Assembly (NCBI GenBank): GCA_000310025.1 | Contig: FN649754.1 | Location: 619,136-682,947 of the forward strand | Source: Ectocarpus siliculosus | Lineage: Eukaryota; Sar; Phaeophyceae; Ectocarpales; Ectocarpaceae | Direction of reading: 5' to 3' | Length of the DNA stretch: 63,812 bases | Shown here: positions 32,822 to 43,528 of the stretch, in pieces | How the letters are laid out: each line of letters begins with the position of its first letter | How positions within the stretch are numbered: the first letter of the stretch is position 1 | Notes under the pieces: model-generated | Told to the model about the DNA's origin: nothing | The model's database searches: none | Seen by the model: the letters and a program-made list of their open reading frames with translations, nothing else | Translations under genes and position numbers: made by a program

Positions 32822-35800
32822 CTGAAAACAGAGGTTTGGAGAGGATGAAGACACGAGGATGAGCGAGGCCGGTTCGAGCGGCGTACACAGACGATGCTAG
32901 TCTTGCTCAGCCATCTAGAGTGTCGGCGTTGGATGCATGATATCGCCATCATTAGTGAGCGGTGGAACCTCGGAAAACCTCCCGCCCCAAGTGCATTCTA
33001 CAACCGGCATGCTTTCACCTTCCGTGCTGCCCCGTCGGGGGCCGCCGGCCAAACTGCAGCGAAATGAATATCCCCTGGCAGCATGGAGACTGGCACGCGC
33101 AACGTGCAGCACCGTGTGAAGTGTGATCACCGCCGGACCTCCGGTCCTCCGGTGCGCAAAGAGCAAAGAGGCGGCGGAACCAAGTTTTTTTTTTTTTTTG
33201 GTTCCGTGGGGGATTCCTTATCTGGGTCCGTGTTGCGTGTGGCGTGTGTTCGTGTGTTCTCTCGGCAGTCTTTCGTTCATTCATTTTCCTCACATCCATG
33301 AACCGCCGTCCGTGCACGAAGCGGGACGGGCTATCGGCGCATTTCTGTAGATCCTCACGACTCGTACATATTGAAAACCGCTCGATAGGAGAAAACTGCA
33401 TGCTACAAGCATATTCAAATAAATCCCGTTCTTGTAGACAGACTCTCATTGCGCGAGGATTTTACGATTTTACACACACAGAAAGACGATGGTACCCGTT
33501 CGAGATATACCCACAGTCAGTGGCGTAAGGATCTTACTGTACGAGTCTCCCTTCCCCATCCGATCGAAACATTTTCACGTATGTACTACTGCTGTAAATG
33601 CTTTTGGTGCTCATGCTCATAGAAGATCGACAATAGTGCACCTCGCACCTGATTCGTGACGATCGCAGGGTAGTTTGTGGGTAAAAAGTCATTGCAGTTC
33701 TCCCTATTTACAATAGCGTGCGCTGGGATGTTGTCTCTTTTCATTACTCATGACCGATCCCTCCGATCTGAAAGGTTATTGGTAGCAATTGTTCCACGAA
33801 ATGCACTGCCCGACCTCGAGAACAGTCGACTCTAGACCCTCGGCCCTCCCTGCAAGGAAGACGGCCGCATAAAATAAAACATGAAGGAACAGAAGAGCTA
33901 GAGGGGCGGGCGTTCGCCAGGATTTGCCCTGCCGAAGGAAAAACGGCAGGTGGAGTCGAGATTCAGCTGGGTCTGCGTGTAAAACTGATGTGCGGCGTTC
34001 CTGCTGAATTTCACGTACTCCATCACGCTCTCTCTATTCGCCCCGTATCTGCGAATCAGTCTTTGATCCAACGCTACTGTAGTTATGTTCTAAACAAGTG
34101 CTCGATTGTCCATCATCGTGGGGTGCTGCCTCGGGTAGACTGACTTACAAGGAGACCCCGGTAACAACAAACAGCCGTAATTTGGACGTTTGCCAAGTTG
34201 TTTCTCTATTTTTTGAAACGTACTACTGCTGTATCGTCTCACTCGCGTTCAAGATGTCATTGCCAATCACAAGATAGACCAACCTCACCATTTTCAGCCA
34301 GCTGCCATACGATGCTTCTTCTTTCCGACAAAGATCACACGCTCTCCGCGATGCACCCCCAACCCGGCTAACGGAAGGACACCGCGCGCTATACAGAACA
34401 ACGGTCACGCCTAGGATACCGAACCTAGCAAATCTAAGGGCACACCTGGGAAATCACATTCAATGCTCTCCCGAATTGACAGCAGTGAGGGAACCCTAGG
34501 ACAAAAATCATACATAACGCATTTGTACTCCTGTACGACGACGAGAACGACAAGGCGACCTGTTCGTTCTTTTTCTACACATATACCTTCCACGAAAAGA
34601 ACACACCTGGATACCCTACGCAACACAAAAAACATGCACACGTATCACATTACCAATCAATGCGTTTCTCTGCGCAACAAACACTAGTAACAATGGCACA
34701 CCTGCCTAACCCACAAGATCCACCATGGCACAACTATCCAACACCGAGAATGGTGACGGCAATTCCGACAGAGTCGTGCATGGCTGCACCACCAACAAAA
34801 GGACGAAATATCCATCCAGGCAGCCAACCAGAAGAAAGGCCGGGTCTATTGTCGGGTTCGTCGGCATAGAGCGTGGTCTCTAGGTGTCCCCGAGCTTGCA
34901 CGCAATGCACGGCCGTTACAGCAATCTACCCTCTTGACACACCGTACTAACGACCAGCCCTTTCACGCGAGGACACCCAAACAACAGACCCACCAAACGC
35001 TGATGATTTGCAACGCACAGCCGTTACAGAAAAGATTCCCTATTGATACTCCACTACTACAACAGACCAGCCCACGCACACAAGGGCATCCCAACACCAG
35101 ACAAACAAGAACGCCTCAACGATGATCATACCTCCGGTAGACACTTGGCTGATTTTCGTTGTCGGCTTGTTGTGCTTTGTCGAAAAGAACGCGCTGCTGC
35201 TGTCGACCCTCTGCACACGCGAACACACGCCATTCAGACCACTGCTGCTGTACCCGGCAATACGACAGGGTATCTATTGCATACATAGATGGGCTCTGGC
35301 GCCGCGTACAAAGGCAGCCGACGGAAAACTCAACTTCTCCATTTGATTCGTTCCTCATACACCGCTAGGAGCCGCGCCCCGGTTCGATCCGGAGGGGTAG
35401 GGGGGGGGGGGGGGTCCCTTCATCTTCATCTCGCGGCGGCGTTTTTCCTACGGCTAGTAGTGCTGGCATCCTCCTCGTGGAGAGACAGCGCCAGAAGGAA
35501 AGGCACCAAGGATATCACAACCTCATCATGGGCGACGGCCGATCTGACCTGAGGCGATACGGCGGCGCGTGTAGGACCGGCGGGGTGAAGGTGTCAAGGT
35601 ACAGCGAGGGAGGGAAGCCAGTCAGGCGACCGGGCAGGGCCAAGTAGTAGTATCAGATGCGCGGTGCCTACTCCTATCCTCCTCCTCCTTCAGCTTGTTG
35701 TTCCGCTTCATGCGGTCTTCAGGACAACAAGCTGATGGCAGCAAACAAGATAGCATGGCCAAGGACACGCCGAGAACAACACCTCTCAATCAAGTCGTTC

Positions 35801-36225
35801 GCGTGGTTTGGACACCACCGAAGATGGCCATGAACGAGTAAACAAATACCACGCTGAGCCCGTAACAGTGCAAGTCTACCGCAGTGCGCCAAACGTGGCG
35901 CTATCGCTAGAGGGGTTTCGAATGGGTGCGGTCTGATCACAGCACCAGCAGCGGAAAATAGAAGCAGGGCGAAGTCGGCAGCCTCTACAGGACAATAATC
36001 AAGAGCACGTTGTGGCCGGCCTCTTCCGTCGTTGAGTGTTTTCTGCTATTATACACTGCTGTAACTAACTGTCTCGCTGCGGCAGGGTAGCCCCCGGTAC
36101 ATACTGCCGCTGCCGAAGGAAGACGCCGGATAGAGCAGCACCAGCGCGGGGGTGTGTGGGCTTGTGCCTGTGTGTCTGCCGTCCCGGTTATTCATGTGGG
36201 GAACACCTCTAACGTGGTTCGTGGG
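32822..36225. other. region without recognised genes
   Basis: Contents I can name are a T-run at about 33185, a hairpin-repeat copy (33476-33525), two TACAGCAGTA motifs in reverse orientation (33587-33596, 34224-34233), a two-copy repeat around 34911-35075 (cgttacag, accagccc) and a G-run at 35399-35415. The open frames are short and have no domain character. Confidence 0.45.
33476..33525 (-). repeat. hairpin-forming repeat (ccgttcgag family), partial
   Basis: The sequence cacagaaagacgatggtacc, cgttcgagatatacccacag is shared with 40300-40345 almost exactly. Only the left arm of the family's imperfect palindrome is present. Confidence 0.6.
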
Positions 36226-36765
36226 GTTTGGACATCGACCTCGGCCATGAGGGCGGCCCTTGTCAAACAAATGCTCCATCCAGAATCCAAAATCAAATTG
36301 GATTTCACAAACGGATTTTCTTCCTGATTTCGGCCTTTTTTTACTCTACAAAATACACACCGCACACAATGCAGGAGGAGGGTCGAAAAAAATATACAAT
36401 CCGGAAGATATTATTAACGACAAAAAAAACACGGAATATTTCACGGAAGCGTGTTTCTTGAACATATGTATGGAGGCGTTTTCCCCGAAAACGTGGAAAG
36501 AAGGAGCCGACATTTCTTGGGGCTTGCTACTTCCACGGATCCGTGTTTTTGACAGAAGCATCGGACAAGTGCACCGCGGGTGCTGTAACATCACTGAGGA
36601 CGCTAGAAAGACCCGCCAGACTCACGTCCAGGTCTGTTGTGGAGATGGACAAGCGGCAGAAGCGGCGTTCAGTCCGTTCTTGGTCCAAAACGAGACATTG
36701 CGTGGTGCTCTCGTTTTCAACTGCTGCTGTTGGTGCCGGAGAATTTTTTTCAGTCACACATAGCA
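36226..36765 (+). other. AT-rich island with an ORF of unknown origin
   Basis: From about 36280 to 36500 the sequence is clearly more A/T-rich than its surroundings. A plus-strand ORF (36260-36763, 167 codons) uses AAA, ATT, AAT and TTC codons unlike the GC-rich exons of the other genes: KKIYNPEDIIND, EYFTEACFLNICMEAF, SPKTWKEGADISWG. The C-terminal third drops back to low-quality, Cys-rich translation. It could be a fragment of a transposable element, an organelle-derived insert or another foreign sequence. No family is recognised. Confidence 0.3.
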
Positions 36766-37950
36766 AAACACGGAAACACTAGAACGAGTACAGCAGCAGC
36801 ACCAAGACCTCCAACGCGCTGATTCCTTCGGGTCGGCTGTCTATGATGCCATCTCCCGGCGCCGTGCTGCTTCGTGGGTATTGTGTGCTTGGGTGTTGCT
36901 CAATAAGGTGTGTGAGAGACGTGTGCCACCTCACCAACATGCCGTTGGAAAAAATGCGGCGAGATTATCTGTTTTTGGTCGGACACATCAGCATCAATCC
37001 AAGGCACCACGCAGCAGTAGAGCAACAGGGCCTCCGACACGCTAATTTTTTCGGATTGGCCATCTATATGATGCTGGCCGTCAGCGCGGCTGCCGCCCTA
37101 TGATTGTTCAGCTCGTCTACCTTTGGGCAGGTGGTGGTCAAAGATGGGAGTCGCAACCGTGAAAAATGAGCTGGCAAACTGAAGAAATCGCAAGCAACAC
37201 CCAGGTTGCGACACTCTGCCCTGCGCCTGTTGTTGCTGAAAACTGAAAACAGCAGGCCGGGTGGACGGGATCTTTCTAAGTGTGTTGTCCTCTGTGTCGG
37301 GTGCTGCTTATTGCGCTTTTACGGCTGCTCTATGGTGAGCAATACCATGTCAACCTTTTATTATTCCATAATGTCAACCTGTCACCTGTTGTGTGCCGAG
37401 CAAAGCGTGTATTCAGGGGAAGGAAACGTACTTTTGTGATGACATCACGAATAGAACAAGCGAAAAAAAGTCGGGGTTTCTTTTCACCGTTCCGAGAAAA
37501 AGTGCACGACTATTAGATATATTGGGAGTACTCGTAGCATAGTATGACGGTTGAGATGTCCGGTACGTACGTACGAAAGTAACAGTGATGAGATGCGGAG
37601 GGATAGGAACTTTCTACATATATTCCTTGGTTGCGAGAGGTATTTGGTGGAGATTCAGAGAGATTCGTTGAGTGACAAAGAGTGAAGGCGTGCCCAGATA
37701 CCGTGAAGGTTTGACGAGCACTGGCACGCCCCCGATGAATACAATACTTTCCAATACTTTTGCATTACGTTTTCAACACGTTTCCTACCCATCCACGCTC
37801 CGCCATGAGCCACCCGCTTTGAGCTCCAACCACAAAGAACCGAGCCACCCGAATTGTCGATCACGCTAGCGTATGACACGTCGTCTACGAGATTCGCGGT
37901 CGAGCTTGGTTTAGGAGCATCGCCTTGCGGCGATCGACAGCAGGGTCAAG
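36766..37950. other. region upstream of the Gag-like ORF
   Basis: An LTR and primer-binding site were looked for because of the downstream gag, but no convincing direct repeat pair or TG..CA-bounded LTR was found by eye. A short imperfect duplication links 36810-36880 (ctccaacgcgctgattcctt) with 37028-37085 (ctccgacacgctaatttttt). Nothing else is recognised. Confidence 0.4.
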
Positions 37951-39348
37951 ATGGCCTCCAGGCGCGAAGATGAATCCCGCCCAGCAGCGGAAGCCCGCCA
38001 AGCAGCGGAGGACGCCAGGATCGAAGAACTGGTCAACGAGCGAGTAGCAGCTCGGATGGAGCAGCTGATGGAGGAGAAACTGGCCAAGAAGATGGCCGAG
38101 ATGGAGGTGCGGCATCGAGCCGAGCAGCAGCGGGGAGGAAATGAGGAACAAGAGGCAGCACACCAGCAAGATCCTGGGCGCCCAACACCCAACCCCTCCG
38201 CAGACGAGCTGGCCGACGCGATTGCGACTGCCATGGCCGGTCGCCTCCAAACCTCAGGGGATATCGGTGCAGTGTCTCACCCCGCAACTCTTCGTATGAC
38301 TGAGAGTAGAAGAATTGAGCCTTGGGATGGTGTGTTTAAGTCGGGGGACAGTAGGCAGCAGAAGCTTTTGATTTTTCGATCGAGCATGGTAGCACGCTTT
38401 GCGCAGGAGGATGTTCACGAAGTAGTGATGAGCAACCAAGACATCCCAGTAGGGAGGCAGGGGATCAGTATGACTGACCTGAAGACTGAGTATGGCGAAC
38501 AAAAGGTAGCCAAGGCTATAGTGGCATGGAATGTGCTAATCACGTCAATCTCGTACATGCCGATTCTGTCGGAAATTGTGTCGGACGGGAGCCCGAGTGG
38601 TGGCTGGAGGATTTTCCTCAAATATTACGAGCCACAAGCGAAAGCGGAGAAGAAAAGACTTTTGAAAGAGTACCATGGCTTCGCAATGCATGCAAACGAA
38701 CATCCACAAGAGTACTTCGGTAGGTTCTCTATTTTGCGGAGTAGACTAGCGTCGCACGGGACAGTGTATCCTGACAACGAAGCAAACGACCACCTAGTGT
38801 CTGCACTCTCGTCCGACTACAAGATAGAGAAGAAACTTTTGGACCGCACCCCTGATTTGACTTTTGAGCAGATTGAGGATTCCGTGAAGGAGGCCCACAC
38901 GGACCTGGTGCGCGCACGGGAGGAGGAGCAAAAGAGTGGCGTGGGGCACGCCTTCGTCGCTTCCGGTGCGCCCCGGGGCGACGGACGTGTCCCAAATGGG
39001 TCGAGTGGGAACGGCGGCGGACAGGACGACAAAGGCGACGGTCGGAGCAGGAGCGACGAGACCAGAGGAGACAGGCGCTGTCATTTTCATCCGTGGTCAA
39101 ACCACACCAACGCGGAGTGCTACCAACAGCAGCGGGAAAAGGAGAGAAAGCAGCGGCAGCAGCAGCGGCGGCAGCAGTCATCACAGCAGCAACAACAACA
39201 GCCACAGCAGCCTCAACAGCAGCATCCGCAGCAGTCTCAACAGCAGCATCCGCAGCAGCCTCAGCAACAGCAGTACTACCATCCTCGTCCCCAACAGCAG
39301 CAGCAGCAGCAGCAGCAGCAACAAGCGACTGCTGTTCCGTTTTGTTAA
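37951..39348 (+). CDS. Gag-like protein of an LTR retrotransposon, or orphan Gag
   Basis: An uninterrupted ORF of 465 codons. The N-terminus is a charged coiled coil (RIEELVNERVAARMEQLMEE). The middle resembles retrotransposon capsid: RRIEPWDGVFKSGDSRQQK, KAIVAWNVLITSISYMP, EYHGFAMHANEHPQEYFGRF and LVSALSSDYKIEKKLLDRTP. A short Cys/His motif follows (CHFHPWSNHTNAEC), a CxxH...HxxxC pattern common in Gag of stramenopile elements. The last 75 residues are almost all Gln with some Pro and His, ending VPFC. No protease, integrase, RT or RNase H frame follows within 3 kb, and no LTR pair was seen. So it is either a non-autonomous gag-only element, the remains of a longer one, or a retained host gene. 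The complete frame is notable for a relic. Start chosen at the first ATG (caagATGgcc). Confidence 0.7.
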   Translation: MASRREDESRPAAEARQAAEDARIEELVNERVAARMEQLMEEKLAKKMAEMEVRHRAEQQRGGNEEQEAAHQQDPGRPTPNPSADELADAIATAMAGRLQTSGDIGAVSHPATLRMTESRRIEPWDGVFKSGDSRQQKLLIFRSSMVARFAQEDVHEVVMSNQDIPVGRQGISMTDLKTEYGEQKVAKAIVAWNVLITSISYMPILSEIVSDGSPSGGWRIFLKYYEPQAKAEKKRLLKEYHGFAMHANEHPQEYFGRFSILRSRLASHGTVYPDNEANDHLVSALSSDYKIEKKLLDRTPDLTFEQIEDSVKEAHTDLVRAREEEQKSGVGHAFVASGAPRGDGRVPNGSSGNGGGQDDKGDGRSRSDETRGDRRCHFHPWSNHTNAECYQQQREKERKQRQQQRRQQSSQQQQQQPQQPQQQHPQQSQQQHPQQPQQQQYYHPRPQQQQQQQQQQQATAVPFC

Positions 39349-39825
39349 TAATACCCATAGCGTATATTGTGCCGGGTGAGATGATTCAAACCATGACCAT
39401 GAGAGCCACACGGCATCCAAGGGTGCGAACAATAGCTCCGAACAACGGCCATGACCAGGCAGGTTGGGGAGTCTTGGTCTCGCATCTATTACGCTGCGAC
39501 CTCGGCGGGCAATGTGTGATCGAATGCTGCGGGCTTATTGATATAGGATTGCCCAAACAGCTGCCAGTGACCTGCGTTGTTTATGAAAGAATTTCACGGC
39601 GATGGTCCTCTCTCTCTCTCAACTTAGAGCAGATCTCGCTCAAAGAAAGTACTTCACGTCATATCATACCGTGCTCTGCTGGATGTCAGCTCTCTGCCAA
39701 GCTATTGCTTGCATCGCCAAGATGTTTGCAGGCGGCAAGACGAGCATCGAAATGAACACATGCTTGCTTGCACGATTCACTAGAGGTGTGGCAAGCCAGC
39801 TCGATGTTCCGTTATTTTTCTTCTT
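39349..39825. other. region between the Gag-like ORF and a SINE
   Basis: I see no gene, no LTR and no pol-related frame here. Short open frames have no domain character. Confidence 0.4.
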
Positions 39826-40210
39826 TTTTATTGTCTTCACTTCAAATCAGCGCTCACAGCACTACTAGTGCCGTTTACTCCCACGTGGTCACCGTTCTTT
39901 TTCTTCTTTTTTATTGTCTTCGCTTCAAATCAGCTCTCACAGCACTAGTGCCGTTTACTCCCACCCGTGGTCACACAGAAGAGCCCCTCTCTACCCTCCC
40001 CCCCTGCGGTACTTTGCCTTCGATTTTAATGCGAGAAGAGTTCAGCACTCTCTTCCCTCTGTGTACACACGAACTAGCGCTATCCACTGGGCTACGAGCG
40101 GAAGCGAAAGAAAAACTCCCTTTGCAAGAAAAGCTCGCTCACGCCGGGATTCGAACCCCTGACCTGGCCTCGAGAAGGTTTCGAGGGTTCCAACTAGACC
40201 ACCGGGGCGA
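39826..40210 (-). repeat. tRNA-headed SINE-like element
   Basis: On the minus strand the element starts near 40208 with a tRNA-like head: gccccggtggtctagttgga contains an A box (TGGTCTAGTTGG), a five-pair anticodon-type stem (ctcga/tcgag) follows, and ggggttcgaatcccggc contains a B box. The acceptor stem does not close, so it is not a working tRNA. A second tRNA-like block (gtagcccagtggatagcgct) occurs at about 40075-40095. The body ends in gagctgatttgaagcgaaga, caataaaaaagaag. The last about 70 bp is duplicated in tandem (39826-39895). The gctgatttgaaatgaagac tail is shared with the array at 6400-6860. Related bodies occur near 32160 and 50890. Confidence 0.65.
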
Positions 40211-40299
40211 TGTTCCGGATGGCATGTATTATTTCTTGTCAATTTGTAGTCTCGTATTTGTATTCGTGTTCGTTTTATTAAGGAATAATACAAACACAC

Positions 40300-40400
40300 A
40301 CAGAAAGACTACCCATTCGAGATATACCCACAGTCGAACGGGATGTGGTGGAGTCTTTTCAGTGAGTGAAGGGAAACCGGCTGGGTACTGGACTTATTTC
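40300..40400 (-). repeat. hairpin-forming repeat (ccgttcgag family)
   Basis: The sequence gaaagactacccattcgaga, tatacccacagtcgaacggg and atgtggtggagtcttttc can fold: gaaagact pairs with agtctttt, and cattcga with tcgaacg. Similar blocks occur at 33476, 51912, 53682, 54416, 61836 and 63322. The downstream part (gtgagtgaagggaaaccggc, tgggtactggactt) is shared with 61836. Read on the minus strand, the segment ending ttacatcccgaacgggtagt in other copies is B-box-like. Confidence 0.6.
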
Positions 40401-40694
40401 GAGTCTTTTAAAGTCTATACACTGATGATTTATACCAGTGATGCCAGTTTTATATTTTTGGCATATCGGAGGGTATTCGGAACACTTATCCGCACTTCCA
40501 TAATCCGGCGGCGGAAAACTGGAGCATTGTCCAATCAGTGACATAAAACTTGTCTGACAAGGAAGGGCCGTTTTCATCACAGCAACTGTTATTGTTTCGC
40601 TTCTTTCGGAGTTTCCAACAAATTTCCTAATTTCCAAATCCATCTATAGAACGGTGAACCTCGATTTGCGGCCGAGGGAAAACAAATTAGAGTT

Positions 40695-40834
40695 TGGGAC
40701 TTTAAGTTTGGAGACTAATACACCGAGTTCGTTCCAACATTTCCCAAAATTCTGGAAATAAATGTGGACAGCAGTACCTATGCAAAGAGTAGTACTCGGA
40801 ATTTGCGAAATTCGGAACTTTAAGTTTGGAGACT
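40695..40834. repeat. tandem repeat copy R1: uninterrupted copy of the transposon target
   Basis: The unit of about 112 bp reads actttaagtttggagactaa, tacaccgagttcgttccaac, ggaaataaatgtggacagca, caaagagtagtactcggaat. The next copy is split: its left part (ttaagtttggagactaa) ends at 40837, its middle (cacaccgagttcg ... caaagagta) is 42083-42159 and its right part (gtagtagtagtcggaattt) begins at 46469. R1 thus shows the empty site of both transposons. Confidence 0.9.
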
Positions 40835-40837
40835 AAA

Positions 40838-42082
40838 AGGCCACTTGTTAAGCTGTCCTTTTTTGGGCTGTCCCTTTTCTCAAAAAGGGACGAACCAAAA
40901 AATAATCTAGCAAAAAGATGACCCACTTGTTACGGTGCTGGTCGATCCTTTTTGCTCATCCGCCAAAAAAAATGACCCTGCAACCCTGCAACAACAAGTG
41001 CAACGGCCGTTCGTCACACAATGAGTACCTTGGCACCGAGTTGGTTTTTCGGTGATATCTCCGCACAGAGCGAAGCATCAGCAACTGTAAAGCTATCCCT
41101 CGCGAGCTGGGTGCTTGGTCCGCCTTGTGTGGCGGCTGATCGAGACCACAGGGCAGTGGGAGGCACGGCAACTGAGGTGGCGAGAGTCAACAGCAGCACC
41201 TTGAAAAAACCCACCGCGCCAACAACCAGCTTTTGCTCTTTTTTGCCCATGCCGCAACTTTGGTTCATGGATGCTCCCTCGCCACACACTGAAACAACAG
41301 CGATGACAAAGGTATCCGCCACGAGCTATGTGTATGGTCCGTCTTGTGTGGTGGTTGATACAGACCAGGAGGCTGACGGGCGGTCAGAGGTTGTGAGCGC
41401 GAGAGTGGTGGACAAGCGGGAAAAATGACCCGCCGCGTCTCCAGGCAAGCATATTTTTTGTTCTTTTTCCCCGTGTTGCAACTTTGGTTCATCGATGCTC
41501 CCTCGTCACACACCGAAGCAACAGCGATGACAAAGGTATCCGCCATGAGCTGTGCGTCTGATTCGTCTTGTGTGGTGATTGATACAGACCAGGACGCTAT
41601 AGGTCGCCCAGAAGTTGGGTTCGCAAAAGTTGACTGTGCACCAAAAAGACCCACCGCTGCTGCGTCCAGGCTCTTTCGGCTCGTTTGCCGCTTGTTTGCC
41701 GCACACATCGGGTTGTCCACCTGGTCAGCCAAATGACAACATTACGTCTTTCGCCGAGGCTACTGACTCCGTACCAGTCACATGACACGACTCGTGCGAA
41801 TACCGTTAGTAGAGTTTGCGGGGATCATCCGTCGAGATATTCAAGTTTGTGGGCAAGTGTCATGTATGTGTTGTGACAGAAAAAGGACAACAAAAAAGGA
41901 CCGTCCCATCCTGTCACAAAGTTGCCCAAAAAGGGACAGGATGGGGCGATCTTTTTTCGCTGTCCCTTTTCGGGAGGTTCAAAAATGCAAAAAAAGACCA
42001 CGTAACAAGTAAGTGGTTCTTGGTCAGTTGTCCCTTTTTGAGAAAAGGGACAGCCCAAAAAAGGACAGCATAACAAGTGGCC
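40838..42082. mobile_element. non-autonomous TIR transposon, PIF/Harbinger-like by TAA target duplication
   Basis: Terminal inverted repeats of about 52 bp with one mismatch start at 40841 (gccacttgttaagctgtcct, tttttgggctgtcccttttc) and end at 42081. The flanks carry TAA on both sides (40835-40837, 42083-42085), and the empty copy next door has a single TAA. A 3-bp TAA duplication is typical of PIF/Harbinger, but no transposase is present, so the superfamily is inferred. The interior has three imperfect repeats of about 230-260 bp (near 41050, 41300 and 41530) that keep a protein-like pattern: AMTKVSA, SSCVVIDTDQ, GRPEV. These may derive from a captured host sequence. Confidence 0.8.
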
Positions 42083-42600
42083 TAACACACCGAGTTCGTT
42101 CCAACATTTCCCAAAATTCTGGAAATAAATGTGGACAGCAGTGTACTACGCAAAGAGTACAGATGGCGCTCTCACTTAAGAACTTAGCACTTTAGAAATA
42201 ATGCAGCCTCAAAAAATTCAAAATTTAATAACTTGGCCATAAGAACACGTGCTCAGTTCCGACGTGATGTTAAGAACAAGAACCCGCCTTGGTGGTGCAA
42301 CAATGTGCTTATAGATAAGAACAGAACCCCAAAACGTGGCGCAAGATAAGTACTTACGAAGGGGTGAGCGCTGCTGGGTGAGGGGCTATGCTCGCGGGTG
42401 ACCGGTGACGACCCCACCGGCAGTTTCAGATCAGCGGGGGGGGGTGCCCCTTTCAAATAATACTGGTGCGGAGGGGGCGAGGGGTACATAGCTTTGTTCA
42501 ACACGGCGCCCCCCCCGTCGCGTAAGCTACACGCATGCACATGACACTGCGTGCCGTGTGGACCCACGCTGCGTGCCTGCTGTCTGCATGCACGTGAACC

Positions 42601-43062
42601 ATGTCTTTACCCCTTGAGATATTGAAGGAGCTCAATCAACTGGCAAAGATTAGTCAAAGAGGTGTCATTCTTGATCGACACTTCGAGGCCATCAAAGAAC
42701 ATGTCATTGCTGGCAACTGCCTCAAGAGGGCAGACTGGGAGGCCATGGAGGTGACGTGGGGGCTGAATACCAGTGGTGTCTTCGGGCCGGAAGAGTGGAC
42801 CAACCAGATTGATGGGCAAATCCGGGGTATCATCAGCAGCGCTCGCCTATCGTTGTCGTCACAGCAAAGTGCTGGCGCACGAGGTGCACCGTCTACATCG
42901 CAGAGACGGCCACAGCCTCCAGCAGCAGCGGCAGCGGATCGCCGGACTGCTGTGGATCGGGGGAAGGAAAGCAAAAAGAGAGCCGCCGAAGGCACCTTGG
43001 GGCGGCAACATCATGAACGCATTCGCTATCGGCAGCGGGACGCCGGTGAGTTGTCCTTCTGA
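42601..43062 (+). CDS. accessory ORF of the Tc1/mariner-like element
   Basis: A 153-codon ORF starting MSLPLEILKELNQLAKISQR just inside the left end of the transposon. The first 90 residues look like a folded helical domain (GVILDRHFEAIKEHV, WEAMEVTWGLNTSGVF, EWTNQIDGQIRGIISSA). The remainder is a basic, low-complexity tail. A possible donor (GCCG|GTGAGT) lies at 43046, so it may be the first exon of the transposase. The phase does not match the obvious acceptor at 43528, however, so splicing is uncertain. No family is recognised. Confidence 0.5.
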   Translation: MSLPLEILKELNQLAKISQRGVILDRHFEAIKEHVIAGNCLKRADWEAMEVTWGLNTSGVFGPEEWTNQIDGQIRGIISSARLSLSSQQSAGARGAPSTSQRRPQPPAAAAADRRTAVDRGKESKKRAAEGTLGRQHHERIRYRQRDAGELSF

Positions 43063-43528
43063 CAAAGTACGAACTCTGTACATCTCTACATACATGCGGA
43101 TTGTACTGTAGCCATTTTCTTGTCTCATCCCTCCCACGTTCTGGTGATTGCTGCAGGTTTTTTTCGTTTGATCTCTACAACCCGTTCGCCCACGATTTAG
43201 AGGCAACAACCTTATGATTGAATATGTACGAACGTTGTTCTTTAACGCACACCAGAGCCTTGTTCGTGCTGTTGTTCTCCCCACGTCTGATTTTGTACGC
43301 ATGTATACGGGCCCTAACCCATCTTGCAATAACCCTCGCTGTGGTGATCGAAGATTCGAACCCAGCTTGCCCTACACCACGTCCGAATGCCAGCAGTCTT
43401 CTTGCTCTTTTCAAGGTCGACCGCGCCACATCAACAGCACTTTGATGACGGACTCCACTAATAACTCTCGTTGAAAAAGAACACCTATGTGAACGACGAT
43501 TCCGCTCTCCTTTCTCCGTGCCGAACAG

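Noticed and set aside
40135-40210. tRNA gene on the minus strand
   Set aside because: A and B boxes and one stem are present, but the acceptor stem does not pair and the anticodon loop lacks the normal T33. It is followed by a repeat body, so a SINE head fits better.
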